From Bacteriovoracaceae bacterium (lineage in GTDB: Bacteria > Bdellovibrionota > Bacteriovoracia > Bacteriovoracales > Bacteriovoracaceae): 64,000 bases of DNA. Below, piece by piece: positions 35,814 to 43,136 of this stretch. Below the pieces are notes generated by a model. That model was given only the letters and a program-made list of their open reading frames with translations, searched no databases and was not told the origin of the DNA. The position numbers and the translations under genes are program-made. How positions within the stretch are numbered: the stretch's first letter is position 1; each line of letters starts with the position of its first letter. Location: NCBI GenBank assembly GCA_023701435.1, contig JAMPXB010000005.1, positions 1 through 64,000 of the forward strand, written 5' to 3'.

Positions 35814-38249
35814 ATGGTAACGAATTATGAGGGCGAAGCAATTGAATTCAAGGAAACTCTCCCTCTCCTGCCAGTTCGCGATCTTGTGGTTTATCCATTT
35901 ATGATTTTACCCTTGTTCGTCGGGCGCGAAACATCAATCAAAGCAGTTGAAGAAGCTTTGAACAACACCGACAGACTGATTCTCCTTGCCTCGCAAAAGG
36001 ACATCATCGCTGAAAGCCCTACCCCTGATGAAATTTATGAAATGGGTACGGTTGCTATGATTATGAGAATGAGAAAACTTCCAGATGGAAGAGTTAAGAT
36101 TCTTATTCAAGGATTGGCTAAGGCACGTATTACTGAATTTGTTGCCACAGAGCCATTCTACCAGGTGAAAGTCTCAAAAGTAGAATCTCAACAGGTTACT
36201 GCTACGCCATCAACCATTGAGGCCCTGGCAAGAACTGTAAAAGAAAATTTGGAAAAAGTTATTTCTCTAGGAAAAGTTCTTTCCCCGGACATTCTTATGG
36301 TTCTGGAAGATATCCAGGATCCAGGACGTCTGGCCGATCTGATCGCCTCTAACCTGAACTTGAAAGTGTCTGAAGCTCAAAAGATTTTGGAACTACTCGA
36401 TCCGGTAGAGCGTCTGGGTCATATCAACCAAGTATTAGTTAAAGAACTAGAGGTTCTGGTTCAGCAGGCAAAACTCAAGGCCCACAATAAAGATGACCTT
36501 GCACAAAACCAGAAAGAGTTCTTCCTGCGTGAGCAGATCAAGGCCATGAAACAGGAACTGCATGATGATTCATCTGACAAAAATGATGAATTTGCAGAAA
36601 TCCGTGAAAAGCTGGTTGCGAAGAATCTTCCGGCTGATGCAGAAAAAGAGGCCATGAAACAACTTGGCCGTCTGGAAAGAATGCATCCGGACTCTTCGGA
36701 AGCCAGCATTCTTAGAAGTTATCTTGAATGGGTAGTCGACCTGCCATGGTCTGAAGAATCCAAAGAAGTAACTGATCTGCAATTTGCCAAAGATGTACTG
36801 GATGAAGATCATTTTGATCTTGAGAGAGTAAAAGAAAGAATTCTTGAATATCTTGCTGTTCGCTCACTTAAAGGGGGCGCCGCCAAAGGACCTATTCTAT
36901 GCTTCTCAGGTCCTCCAGGTGTTGGTAAGACATCTCTGGGTAAATCGATTGCTAAGGCGACCGGACGTGAATTCATCCGCATTTCCCTAGGGGGAGTAAA
37001 AGATGAGTCCGAAATCCGCGGTCACCGCCGAACTTATGTGGGTGCGATGCCTGGACGCTTCATTCAAGCAATGAAGCAATGTAAGACTATCAACCCTATC
37101 ATCCTTTTGGATGAAATTGATAAGTTGGGTTCTGATTTCAAAGGTGATCCTGCTTCAGCAATGCTGGAAGTTCTGGATCCGGAACAAAACTGCACGTTCA
37201 GAGATAATTATCTGAACTTAAATTATGACCTTTCAAAGATCATGTTCATTGCCACGGCCAACGTGCTTGAACAAATTCCAGGTCCACTACGTGACCGTAT
37301 GGAAGTGATCAACCTTGCGGGTTATACCCAGGAAGAAAAGGTCCAGATCTCTAAAAAGTATCTTATTCCTAAACAAATGGATGAGCATGGTATCAATGAC
37401 GAACACATTGAATTCCATGACGAAGGTGTGGAAGCCGTTATTGCTGGCTATACTCGTGAAGCTGGTCTTCGTAACTTGGAAAGACAAGTGGGAGCACTTT
37501 GCAGAAAGGTCGCCAAGAAAATTGCTTCCGGCCATCATGCTAAAACACACATCTTCTCCAACACCGTTGAAGAGCTACTTGGCCCACCAATGTACTCGCA
37601 TGAAGATACAAACGAGTATGATGAAGTAGGAGTTGCCACTGGTCTTGCCTGGACAGCTGCGGGCGGAGAGATTCTTCACATTGAAGCTACAAAAATGAAA
37701 GGTCGTGGCATTACCCTTACGGGTCAATTGGGTGATGTCATGAAAGAATCGGCTCATGCGGCTATGGGTTTCATTAGAAGTCATGCCTCTGAACTAGGTA
37801 TTGACGACAAATTCTTTGAAGAGAATGAAATCCATATCCACTTGCCAGCCGGAGCCATCCCGAAAGATGGACCTTCAGCAGGTATTACTCTGGCCACCGT
37901 TATCACTTCTTTACTGACGAATTCATACATCAGTAAAGACATCGCGATGACTGGTGAAATCACTCTGACTGGTAAAGTATTACCTGTCGGTGGTATCAAA
38001 GAGAAGGCCCTGGCCGCCATGAGAGCAGGAATTGAGACCATCATCATTCCGTGGAAAAACCAGAAAGATCTTTTGGAGATTCCAGCTCAGTACCGGAAAA
38101 AGATTAACTTCATTCCGGTCAAGAACATCCAGGAAGTACTTGCGATTGCCTTAGTAGACTGGAAAGGTCAACTTGATCTTGACCAGACCAAACGTAAGGA
38201 TGAAACAGAGAAAAAACCTCGTCCTAAAAACAATCAAGTCGCCGCTTAA
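35814..38249 (+). CDS. lon: Lon ATP-dependent protease
   Basis: The 811-residue protein has the N-terminal LON domain (LLPVRDLVVYPFMILPLFVGR), a coiled-coil linker, an AAA module with GPPGVGKTSLGKSIA (about residue 363) and the GHRRTYVGAMPGR sensor region, then the S16 protease with the catalytic Ser in PKDGPSAGIT (about 688) and Lys in GGIKEKALAA (about 729). It degrades misfolded and regulatory proteins. A ribosome site AGAGGAG precedes the start, and a strong terminator follows the stop. The C-terminal 25 residues are a basic tail. Confidence 0.98.
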   Translation: MVTNYEGEAIEFKETLPLLPVRDLVVYPFMILPLFVGRETSIKAVEEALNNTDRLILLASQKDIIAESPTPDEIYEMGTVAMIMRMRKLPDGRVKILIQGLAKARITEFVATEPFYQVKVSKVESQQVTATPSTIEALARTVKENLEKVISLGKVLSPDILMVLEDIQDPGRLADLIASNLNLKVSEAQKILELLDPVERLGHINQVLVKELEVLVQQAKLKAHNKDDLAQNQKEFFLREQIKAMKQELHDDSSDKNDEFAEIREKLVAKNLPADAEKEAMKQLGRLERMHPDSSEASILRSYLEWVVDLPWSEESKEVTDLQFAKDVLDEDHFDLERVKERILEYLAVRSLKGGAAKGPILCFSGPPGVGKTSLGKSIAKATGREFIRISLGGVKDESEIRGHRRTYVGAMPGRFIQAMKQCKTINPIILLDEIDKLGSDFKGDPASAMLEVLDPEQNCTFRDNYLNLNYDLSKIMFIATANVLEQIPGPLRDRMEVINLAGYTQEEKVQISKKYLIPKQMDEHGINDEHIEFHDEGVEAVIAGYTREAGLRNLERQVGALCRKVAKKIASGHHAKTHIFSNTVEELLGPPMYSHEDTNEYDEVGVATGLAWTAAGGEILHIEATKMKGRGITLTGQLGDVMKESAHAAMGFIRSHASELGIDDKFFEENEIHIHLPAGAIPKDGPSAGITLATVITSLLTNSYISKDIAMTGEITLTGKVLPVGGIKEKALAAMRAGIETIIIPWKNQKDLLEIPAQYRKKINFIPVKNIQEVLAIALVDWKGQLDLDQTKRKDETEKKPRPKNNQVAA

Positions 38250-38252
38250 ATG

Positions 38253-38279
38253 AAAGGCTCCCTTCGGGGAGCCTTTTTC
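38253..38279 (+). terminator. Intrinsic terminator after lon
   Basis: A 10-bp stem (38253-38262 with 38267-38276) around a TTCG loop starts 4 bases after the lon stop. The stem's 3' arm ends in T residues that continue to 38278. This is a typical Rho-independent terminator. Confidence 0.9.
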
Positions 38280-38314
38280 TTTTCTTCTCCCTTAAATTTG
38301 ATATCCTAATTTCC

Positions 38315-38692
38315 ATGAATAAATTATCTGAACTCAATGTGGTTGTGGTGGACGATTCCGACTTTTACCGGAGTATCATTTGTAAGATGCTGGCGGAGGA
38401 AGGGGTTAACGTGGTCGGTGAAGCCGCCAGTGCTGAAGCAGCTCTGGTCGTAATAAAAGACAAGAATCCGGACATTGTAATTACAGATATTGTCATGCCT
38501 GAAATCAGCGGCATTGAACTGACAGAAAAGATCAGTCAGAATTATCCCAATATTTCTGTCATCGTTATCTCCTCACTCGCCCAGGAACATATTGTTCTGG
38601 AAGCGATTGGAGCAGGGGCCAGTGACTTCATTGCCAAACCGGTACAAAAACAACAACTAATGGATTCATTAGAAAAGCTAACTAATAAATAG
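38315..38692 (+). CDS. Single-domain response regulator (CheY-like)
   Basis: The 125-residue protein is a bare receiver domain. VVVDDSDFY carries the acidic pair, IVITDIVMPEISG the phosphorylatable Asp (about D57), VIVISSLAQ the Ser/Thr switch and DFIAKPV the conserved Lys. It begins with a short KLSEL extension. It would bind a partner rather than DNA. The next gene, 10 bases on, is CheX/CheC-like, which supports a role in chemotaxis-type phosphate signalling. Confidence 0.92.
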   Translation: MNKLSELNVVVVDDSDFYRSIICKMLAEEGVNVVGEAASAEAALVVIKDKNPDIVITDIVMPEISGIELTEKISQNYPNISVIVISSLAQEHIVLEAIGAGASDFIAKPVQKQQLMDSLEKLTNK

Positions 38693-38702
38693 GTGGAGCA
38701 AT

Positions 38703-39137
38703 ATGGAAGTTTCAAAACCTGTCGAACTTACCCGTATTTCAGAAATTAAGATCCTGCACAACGTCCGCCTCATCAATCGTCATGATTTAAACCCTATTTA
38801 TTCGAAAGAGAACCTAAGAGTTCAGTTTGATATTAGTGGAGAAATCAAGGGCGCTGTTACCTGCTACCTTTGTCTGGATGGCCATGAGCTGGAGCCCATT
38901 GAAAAAAACTATATCTTTCCGTTGTTTGTTGAATCCATGAATATCCTGATTGGACGCCAGCTAACCATGGACGAAGAACTTAATCATTTTAGAGTCAATC
39001 TTTCTGCTCCCAAACTGAGTATGATCTCCAAAGAACTGAATACCTCATTAAGATCACTTACTCAGAAGTATGAACTCGAACTGGAAGGACATACTTTTAA
39101 TGTATTAACTGAATATAATCTTTCTGCATTGAACTAG
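38703..39137 (+). CDS. CheX/CheC-like domain protein
   Basis: The 144-residue protein shows a beta-strand-rich fold; VESMNILIGRQLTMDE (about 78-93) and VNLSAPKLSMISKE (100-113) resemble the helices and strand of CheC/CheX-type CheY phosphatases, where E-N-x-L-x-G contains the active residues; here the asparagine (N81) is present and the glutamate is shifted. It is probably a partner of the adjacent receiver, either dephosphorylating it or acting as its target. Assignment is moderate. Confidence 0.55.
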   Translation: MEVSKPVELTRISEIKILHNVRLINRHDLNPIYSKENLRVQFDISGEIKGAVTCYLCLDGHELEPIEKNYIFPLFVESMNILIGRQLTMDEELNHFRVNLSAPKLSMISKELNTSLRSLTQKYELELEGHTFNVLTEYNLSALN

Positions 39138-39145
39138 GTCTTCCA

Positions 39146-39472
39146 ATGAAAATGGCATTAAAATTTTCCATCGTATTGTTTGCTTTCATGTGCTTTCTGA
39201 CTGTTAACATTAATGGGCAAACTATCTTCTCCCATATTTATAAAGTCATTTCGCCTGCCACGATTTATGTACAGAATTCGGTAGAAGACTTTTTTGAACA
39301 ATCGGTTGCAGGAACCAAGGCTTACTCCAAGAAAATGTTCGACAATTCAGTTCCACGCTTCAAAGATTCTGTTAAGTCCAAACTATCTGGCAGAGAGAAA
39401 GTGGCGGAGCCCGCCGAAAGGATTACTGAAAAAGAAAAACAAGAGCTAGATCAACTGATAAAGAATCATTAA
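39146..39472 (+). CDS. Small exported or membrane-anchored hypothetical protein
   Basis: The 108-residue protein starts with a hydrophobic segment (MALKFSIVLFAFMCFLTVNING) and a possible cleavage after NG-Q. The rest is a charged helical domain ending with KEKQELDQLIKNH. It follows the CheX-like gene by 8 bases and precedes a terminator, so it is probably the third gene of that unit. No motif was recognised. Confidence 0.7.
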   Translation: MKMALKFSIVLFAFMCFLTVNINGQTIFSHIYKVISPATIYVQNSVEDFFEQSVAGTKAYSKKMFDNSVPRFKDSVKSKLSGREKVAEPAERITEKEKQELDQLIKNH

Positions 39473-39497
39473 AAAAGGCCCCGAGGGGGCCTTTTTT
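39471..39497. terminator. Bidirectional terminator
   Basis: GGCCCC (39477-39482) pairs with GGGGCC (39486-39491) around GAG; flanking A6 and T6 make it a terminator in both directions. It ends the plus-strand CheY-like unit and the minus-strand small exported protein, whose stop lies at 39496. Confidence 0.85.
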
Positions 39498-39660
39498 ATT
39501 GTCTGGTACTTGAACTACCCTTGCTGGCTTTTGTTTTAGTTTTAACGGTCTTAATGACCTTCTCTCGGCTCTCATTCATGGCCGCACATTCGGTTTCAAC
39601 CTGAGCTGCATATGAAACAGTGGCAATCATTAAACTCATCATTAAAATTAGCATTTTCAT
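39496..39660 (-). CDS. Tiny exported protein A (54 aa)
   Basis: From ATG 39660 (GAGGGGGA site 5 bases upstream) the protein has 54 residues: a signal peptide MKMLILMMSLMIATVSYA, then QVETECAAMNESREKVIKTV and a Lys/Ser/Thr tail ending SSSTRQ. The mature part has one Cys. It shares the pattern (V/I)ETEC-x2-M-x-E with exported protein B, so they are paralogues. The longer reading from 39711 is unlikely. A sigma-54-like promoter is 36 bases upstream. Confidence 0.72.
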   Translation of the reverse strand: MKMLILMMSLMIATVSYAAQVETECAAMNESREKVIKTVKTKTKASKGSSSTRQ

Positions 39661-39695
39661 AAATCCCCCTCGAGATGTTTGTACTTTATCTATAT

Positions 39696-39710
39696 CCAAT
39701 TCTGGTGCCA
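39696..39710 (-). promoter_or_regulatory. Sigma-54-like promoter of tiny protein A
   Basis: The minus strand reads TGGCAC (39705-39710), a 5-base gap and TTGG (39696-39699), close to the RpoN consensus TGGCAC-N5-TTGC. The start codon at 39660 is about 36 bases downstream. The -12 GC is replaced by GG, so activity may be lower than at the neighbour's site. Confidence 0.5.
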
Positions 39711-39791
39711 AGACGGGGGATTTTAAGTTGTTGTAATCTGGAGTTGATCTGGAAGTGTAGTGTTGATTTTTTTCTAGATTGTTTAAAAGGT

Positions 39792-39822
39792 AGGCACAAG
39801 AGAGAGTTTCTCTCCTGTGCCT
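39792..39822 (-). terminator. Long hairpin after tiny protein B
   Basis: A 14-bp stem with one G-T wobble (39792-39805 pairs with 39809-39822) begins 14 bases beyond the stop of the 60-aa gene. Downstream on the minus strand comes ACCTTTTAAAC, a weak T-run. Confidence 0.6.
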
Positions 39823-39836
39823 AATAATAAAAATGA

Positions 39837-40019
39837 TTATTGTACGGATGCGGAAGAGCTGCGGGTCTGTTCTGGCTTCGGCTCGCCACCTTGGTTGGCC
39901 TTAGGATTGTTCCGAACGGTATGTTCTTGCATCATTACACATTCAGTCTCTATTTCCTCAGCAAAACTTAAGCTTACAAAAAACGAACTCATCAAAAGAA
40001 AAATAAATAAGTGTTTCAT
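39837..40019 (-). CDS. Tiny exported protein B (60 aa)
   Basis: The 60-residue protein has a signal peptide (MKHLFIFLLMSSFFVSLSFA) and a mature part beginning EEIETECVMMQEH, then a Gly/Pro/Ser-rich tail ending SSSASVQ. One Cys lies in the same place as in protein A. GGGGG lies 4 bases before the start. Its own sigma-54-like promoter and long hairpin make it a separate transcription unit. Function unknown. Confidence 0.72.
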   Translation of the reverse strand: MKHLFIFLLMSSFFVSLSFAEEIETECVMMQEHTVRNNPKANQGGEPKPEQTRSSSASVQ

Positions 40020-40058
40020 ACTACCCCCAAGTAAGTTGAAATCTTTGAAGTAGTAGAA

Positions 40059-40075
40059 AGCAATTCATGTGCCAG
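40059..40075 (-). promoter_or_regulatory. Sigma-54 promoter of tiny protein B
   Basis: The minus strand reads CTGGCAC, ATGAA, TTGCT: a complete -24/-12 match to the RpoN consensus (TGGCAC-N5-TTGCA/T). Transcription would start about 12 bases beyond the -12, near 40048, leaving a leader of about 28 bases. Sigma-54 promoters need an activator bound upstream; I did not find a clear activator site. Confidence 0.62.
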
Positions 40076-40173
40076 GATCAGATGTACTTAAGTCTTTGAT
40101 TTTTGCTGAGAGGTTGTTGAAATTTTTGACAGATTTTACAGAGTGATTAAAAGTTGGACAGTTTTTTGATTAA

Positions 40174-40201
40174 GGCAGCGATACTTGGTGGTATCGCTGC
40201 C
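40174..40201 (-). terminator. Hairpin ending the Rhs-small protein unit
   Basis: An 11-bp perfect stem (40174-40184 with 40191-40201) with the loop TTGGTG lies 14 bases past the stop of the 86-aa gene on the minus strand. The T-run is short (TTAAT). Confidence 0.6.
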
Positions 40202-40214
40202 TGATATTGAATTC

Positions 40215-40469
40215 TTATTGTTTACTAGCTGAAGCTTTACCCGATTTAGCAGGCTTCTTATTGCTTGAGGAGCCGGTATCTTTGGCCACACGGTCAGACT
40301 TATTCTGCTCAATACAAAGCTTATAACAAGGGCCACAACCGGCCACCTGAGGCGCATTACAGTCGTTTCCGTGAGTAGCGCTATCGAGCTCTCCCACTTT
40401 CATCGAATTTTCAGCGGCAAATGAGAAAGATGATAGGCAAATTAAAGTTCCAATTAGATATTTTTTCAT
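40215..40469 (-). CDS. Small exported Cys-rich protein C (84 aa)
   Basis: From ATG 40469 (AAGGAG site) the protein is 84 residues: signal peptide (MKKYLIGTLICLSSFSFA), then a compact Cys-rich core HGNDCNAPQVAGCGPCYKLC with five residues of basic and acidic sequence and a Lys/Ser/Ala-rich tail. Four cysteines could make two disulfides. It starts 10 bases after the Rhs-type gene and is the second gene of that unit; its tail (SGKASASKQ) is like those of proteins A and B. It could be an exported partner of the Rhs protein. Confidence 0.75.
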   Translation of the reverse strand: MKKYLIGTLICLSSFSFAAENSMKVGELDSATHGNDCNAPQVAGCGPCYKLCIEQNKSDRVAKDTGSSSNKKPAKSGKASASKQ

Positions 40470-40478
40470 ACTCACTCC

Positions 40479-42107
40479 TTACATGTTCAAGTTCACGCCA
40501 GCTGGCTTAACAATTGTTAAAAGGTTCTGGAAGGCTTGAGTCACCTGCAGGGCCATCTTATGACCGGCACTCGACTCGACCTTTTTAATCTCACCGTAGT
40601 TGTCATAAGCTACGTTGATCTTACCTACCTTCTCCATTTCTATTTCAACCGGCTTGCCCAAAGCATTGTACTTAAAAGCAAGGATACGGCGTGATTGAGC
40701 GGATTCCTGATCTACCATTTTTGAGATCTTGCCTTTGCTGTCATAAATCAGGAACACTGTCTTGCCTTGATTATTGGCAGCTTTAACCAAGTTACCCTTC
40801 CCATCGTATTCAAAAGATGTAGAGCCTTCATTATTAACCACTTTCTTGATTTTATTAATTTTTTCATCGTATTCGATGTTTACAAAATCACCCTTAGTGG
40901 AAGACTTTTTAGTCAATAACCCATGAGAATTATACTCAAAATTAGTCACATGATTACCACGTGCAATTTTCATTGGAAGAGAATGGGCGCCGAAAATAGT
41001 GTCGGTTTTAATGCCATTAATTTCTGTCAGAATTCTATAAGTATAGCGTGAGCCATCAGCGGTGTTCTTAATCTCGTACTCATAGCGGTTAGCTACTGGC
41101 TTACCATCAAAGCCCGGCTTGGTAACAATAGTCCAATAATGGTCATCCGGATTTTGCGGATTAGAACCATATTTGTACTTAGTATTTTCACCATTACGGT
41201 CTGTAACAGCAGTCACAAAAAAGGTCTTTGGATCATAGCTGACTTTCAGCTTAGTCTTATCGGCATAGCTGATTTCGGCAAGATTATGAGATTTGTCATA
41301 TGAGTACTCATAAACGTTATCACCCACGTCTTTGGAATAAACCAGATCTGTTTCCTGATACTTGTAGAGCGTCTTCTTATCACCGGCAGACCAGATTTCT
41401 TTGACCATGCCATCAGGGTACCATGAGAAGTAAATCTGCTTGGCCTGAGCATCTTTAATAGAATCAAGCTTTCCATCTTTATAAGTGAAACCTACAAAGT
41501 ATCCTGACTTATCAGCAATTTTTGTCAGCTGACCTTCAGGATTGAAGAAATCCTGCTTACCATCACTATGGGTACGACGGAAACCCGTCTTGGTCACGTG
41601 AAGCTCCTGAGGACCACGATCATTTGAATAAAGAACTGAACCAGGAGCAACAGACGCCTGAACACCGAAGTTCAGAGCATAGGTATGTCGAAGGTCAGCA
41701 TTGTTAGCAAGTTTCTGAATCAGATCAGCGGCTGACTTCTCAGACAGGGCCGTTTTCTTTTTCATTTCATTCACTATTTTTGTGGAAGCTGCGACAGCGT
41801 CAATAGCAGTCTTCGGAGTAAAGCGGGTCTTTGCGCCTGAACCATGTTCATGTACGACAACAGAACCATCAGCAGAAAGCTCAAGACGTGTTTCAAATTC
41901 ACTACCCCAGCCAAAGCCAAACCAGCCGACTTCAGTGGACTTAGAGTTATATGTTCTGGTTATTTCCAGTTTTTTACCACCGCCAGGAACTACAATATCA
42001 GTATATGAAATGTAAAAATTCCCGTTCTTTAAGTTCACTCCAGCAAAAGCTGATGAAGCCATTAAAATGACGACAAGGGCGAGTGAGAGTGCTTTCAAAA
42101 ACTTCAT
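40479..42107 (-). CDS. Exported Rhs/YD-repeat protein (short form)
   Basis: From ATG 42107 (AGGTGG site) the protein is 542 residues with a signal peptide (MKFLKALSLALVVILMASSAFA). The start of the mature part (GNFYISYTDIVVPGGGKKLEITRTYNS...GWFGFGWGSEFE) is the DUF6531-like N-terminal module of Rhs proteins. Repeats such as YSYDKSHNLAEISYAD and FEYDGKGNLVKAANNQG are YD repeats. The protein ends within the shell and has no C-terminal toxin or DPxGL autocleavage region, so it is probably structural or adhesive, not a Rhs effector. A sigma-28-like promoter precedes it. Confidence 0.82.
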   Translation of the reverse strand: MKFLKALSLALVVILMASSAFAGVNLKNGNFYISYTDIVVPGGGKKLEITRTYNSKSTEVGWFGFGWGSEFETRLELSADGSVVVHEHGSGAKTRFTPKTAIDAVAASTKIVNEMKKKTALSEKSAADLIQKLANNADLRHTYALNFGVQASVAPGSVLYSNDRGPQELHVTKTGFRRTHSDGKQDFFNPEGQLTKIADKSGYFVGFTYKDGKLDSIKDAQAKQIYFSWYPDGMVKEIWSAGDKKTLYKYQETDLVYSKDVGDNVYEYSYDKSHNLAEISYADKTKLKVSYDPKTFFVTAVTDRNGENTKYKYGSNPQNPDDHYWTIVTKPGFDGKPVANRYEYEIKNTADGSRYTYRILTEINGIKTDTIFGAHSLPMKIARGNHVTNFEYNSHGLLTKKSSTKGDFVNIEYDEKINKIKKVVNNEGSTSFEYDGKGNLVKAANNQGKTVFLIYDSKGKISKMVDQESAQSRRILAFKYNALGKPVEIEMEKVGKINVAYDNYGEIKKVESSAGHKMALQVTQAFQNLLTIVKPAGVNLNM

Positions 42108-42143
42108 AAATCCACCTTTTACAGTCAAAGAGATCCATTTCAA

Positions 42144-42171
42144 TTATCGGATTACTTGCAATTAAACTTTA
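42144..42171 (-). promoter_or_regulatory. Sigma-28 (FliA)-like promoter of the Rhs gene
   Basis: The minus strand reads TAAAGTTT (42164-42171, perfect), a 12-base spacer and TCCGATAA (42144-42151; 7 of 8). The usual E. coli spacing is 11. The -35 overlaps the stop codon of the TadB-like gene. Transcription would start near 42135. This ties the Rhs unit to the flagellar regulon. Confidence 0.6.
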
Positions 42172-43136
42172 ATATCTATGATCTTTAAAATAATCCACAT
42201 TCCGAGCCCCACCATCCCGCAAATAACCACCAGAGCAACCACTCCTAAAGCAGTACCAAACAACAGCGGGAAATAATCAGGGTCCCCGCTGCCAAACATC
42301 AGGATCATCAAAAAGGGCATGGCACCAATGATATAGGCCTGAGTCTTGCCTGAGGCTACGTAGGTATCAATTTTAAGCTGGAGACGAACGCGTTCGCGGA
42401 TGACTAAAACAATGGTGTCAAAAACTTCGGCAAGATTACCACCGGTTTCGCGTAAAATATTGACACTGGTAACGAACATTTCATTATCTTCTGTATAAAC
42501 TCTTTTCTTTAAATTCTCGAGAGCTTCATCCAGCGGCACACCAATTTTGGCCTGCTGAAGAACCAGATTAAATTCCTGACTGACTGGAGCTGGCATTTCA
42601 TCCACCACCATCCCGATTGCTTGCGGCATCGTCAAACCTGCCCGCAGACCGTTGGCCAGAAGATTAAGAGCATCCACCATCTGTGTCTGGTATTTTTTTG
42701 TCCGTCGCTTTTCAAAAAAATCAACAATCGGTTTAGGCGCTTTCCACCCGACAATGAGGACAAATACACTAACGACTGAGGCTAATACGATTTTGCCCAA
42801 AAGCGCCAGCGCACAAAATGTCAAAATGCCCATACCAAAAGACATGAACAACAGGGCCCATGTGATCTTGTTGGGCTCAACTTCAATGAACATGATTTCA
42901 AATTTCTTCAGAATATAATCACGGGTACCATAAGTTTGGTCATCAATCCATGTGAAGAGCCGCTTGCTATTGACGTATGTATAAATGAAGACAGCGAAGC
43001 CAATAACAATCAAAACACCATTTAGTCCCAGGACATCCAACCACAAACTGACTTCACGCTTCGGCTTCACATCCTGAGCGATGACAGACAAAGAAGTGAG
43101 AAGAGAAAGTGTTGCAAATAAGGTTTTCATCATCAT
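42162..43136 (-). CDS. tadB: Tad pilus platform protein (TadB/TadC, T2SSF domain)
   Basis: The 324-residue membrane protein has about four helices in pairs (24-50, 100-140, 270-320). The cytoplasmic loop with QMVDALNLLANGLRAGLTMPQAI and ETGGNLAEVFD is the type II secretion F domain. Most Tad loci have both TadB and TadC; only one such protein occurs here. It is the last gene of the locus and overlaps the ATPase gene by 4 bases. Confidence 0.88.
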   Translation of the reverse strand: MMMKTLFATLSLLTSLSVIAQDVKPKREVSLWLDVLGLNGVLIVIGFAVFIYTYVNSKRLFTWIDDQTYGTRDYILKKFEIMFIEVEPNKITWALLFMSFGMGILTFCALALLGKIVLASVVSVFVLIVGWKAPKPIVDFFEKRRTKKYQTQMVDALNLLANGLRAGLTMPQAIGMVVDEMPAPVSQEFNLVLQQAKIGVPLDEALENLKKRVYTEDNEMFVTSVNILRETGGNLAEVFDTIVLVIRERVRLQLKIDTYVASGKTQAYIIGAMPFLMILMFGSGDPDYFPLLFGTALGVVALVVICGMVGLGMWIILKIIDIKV

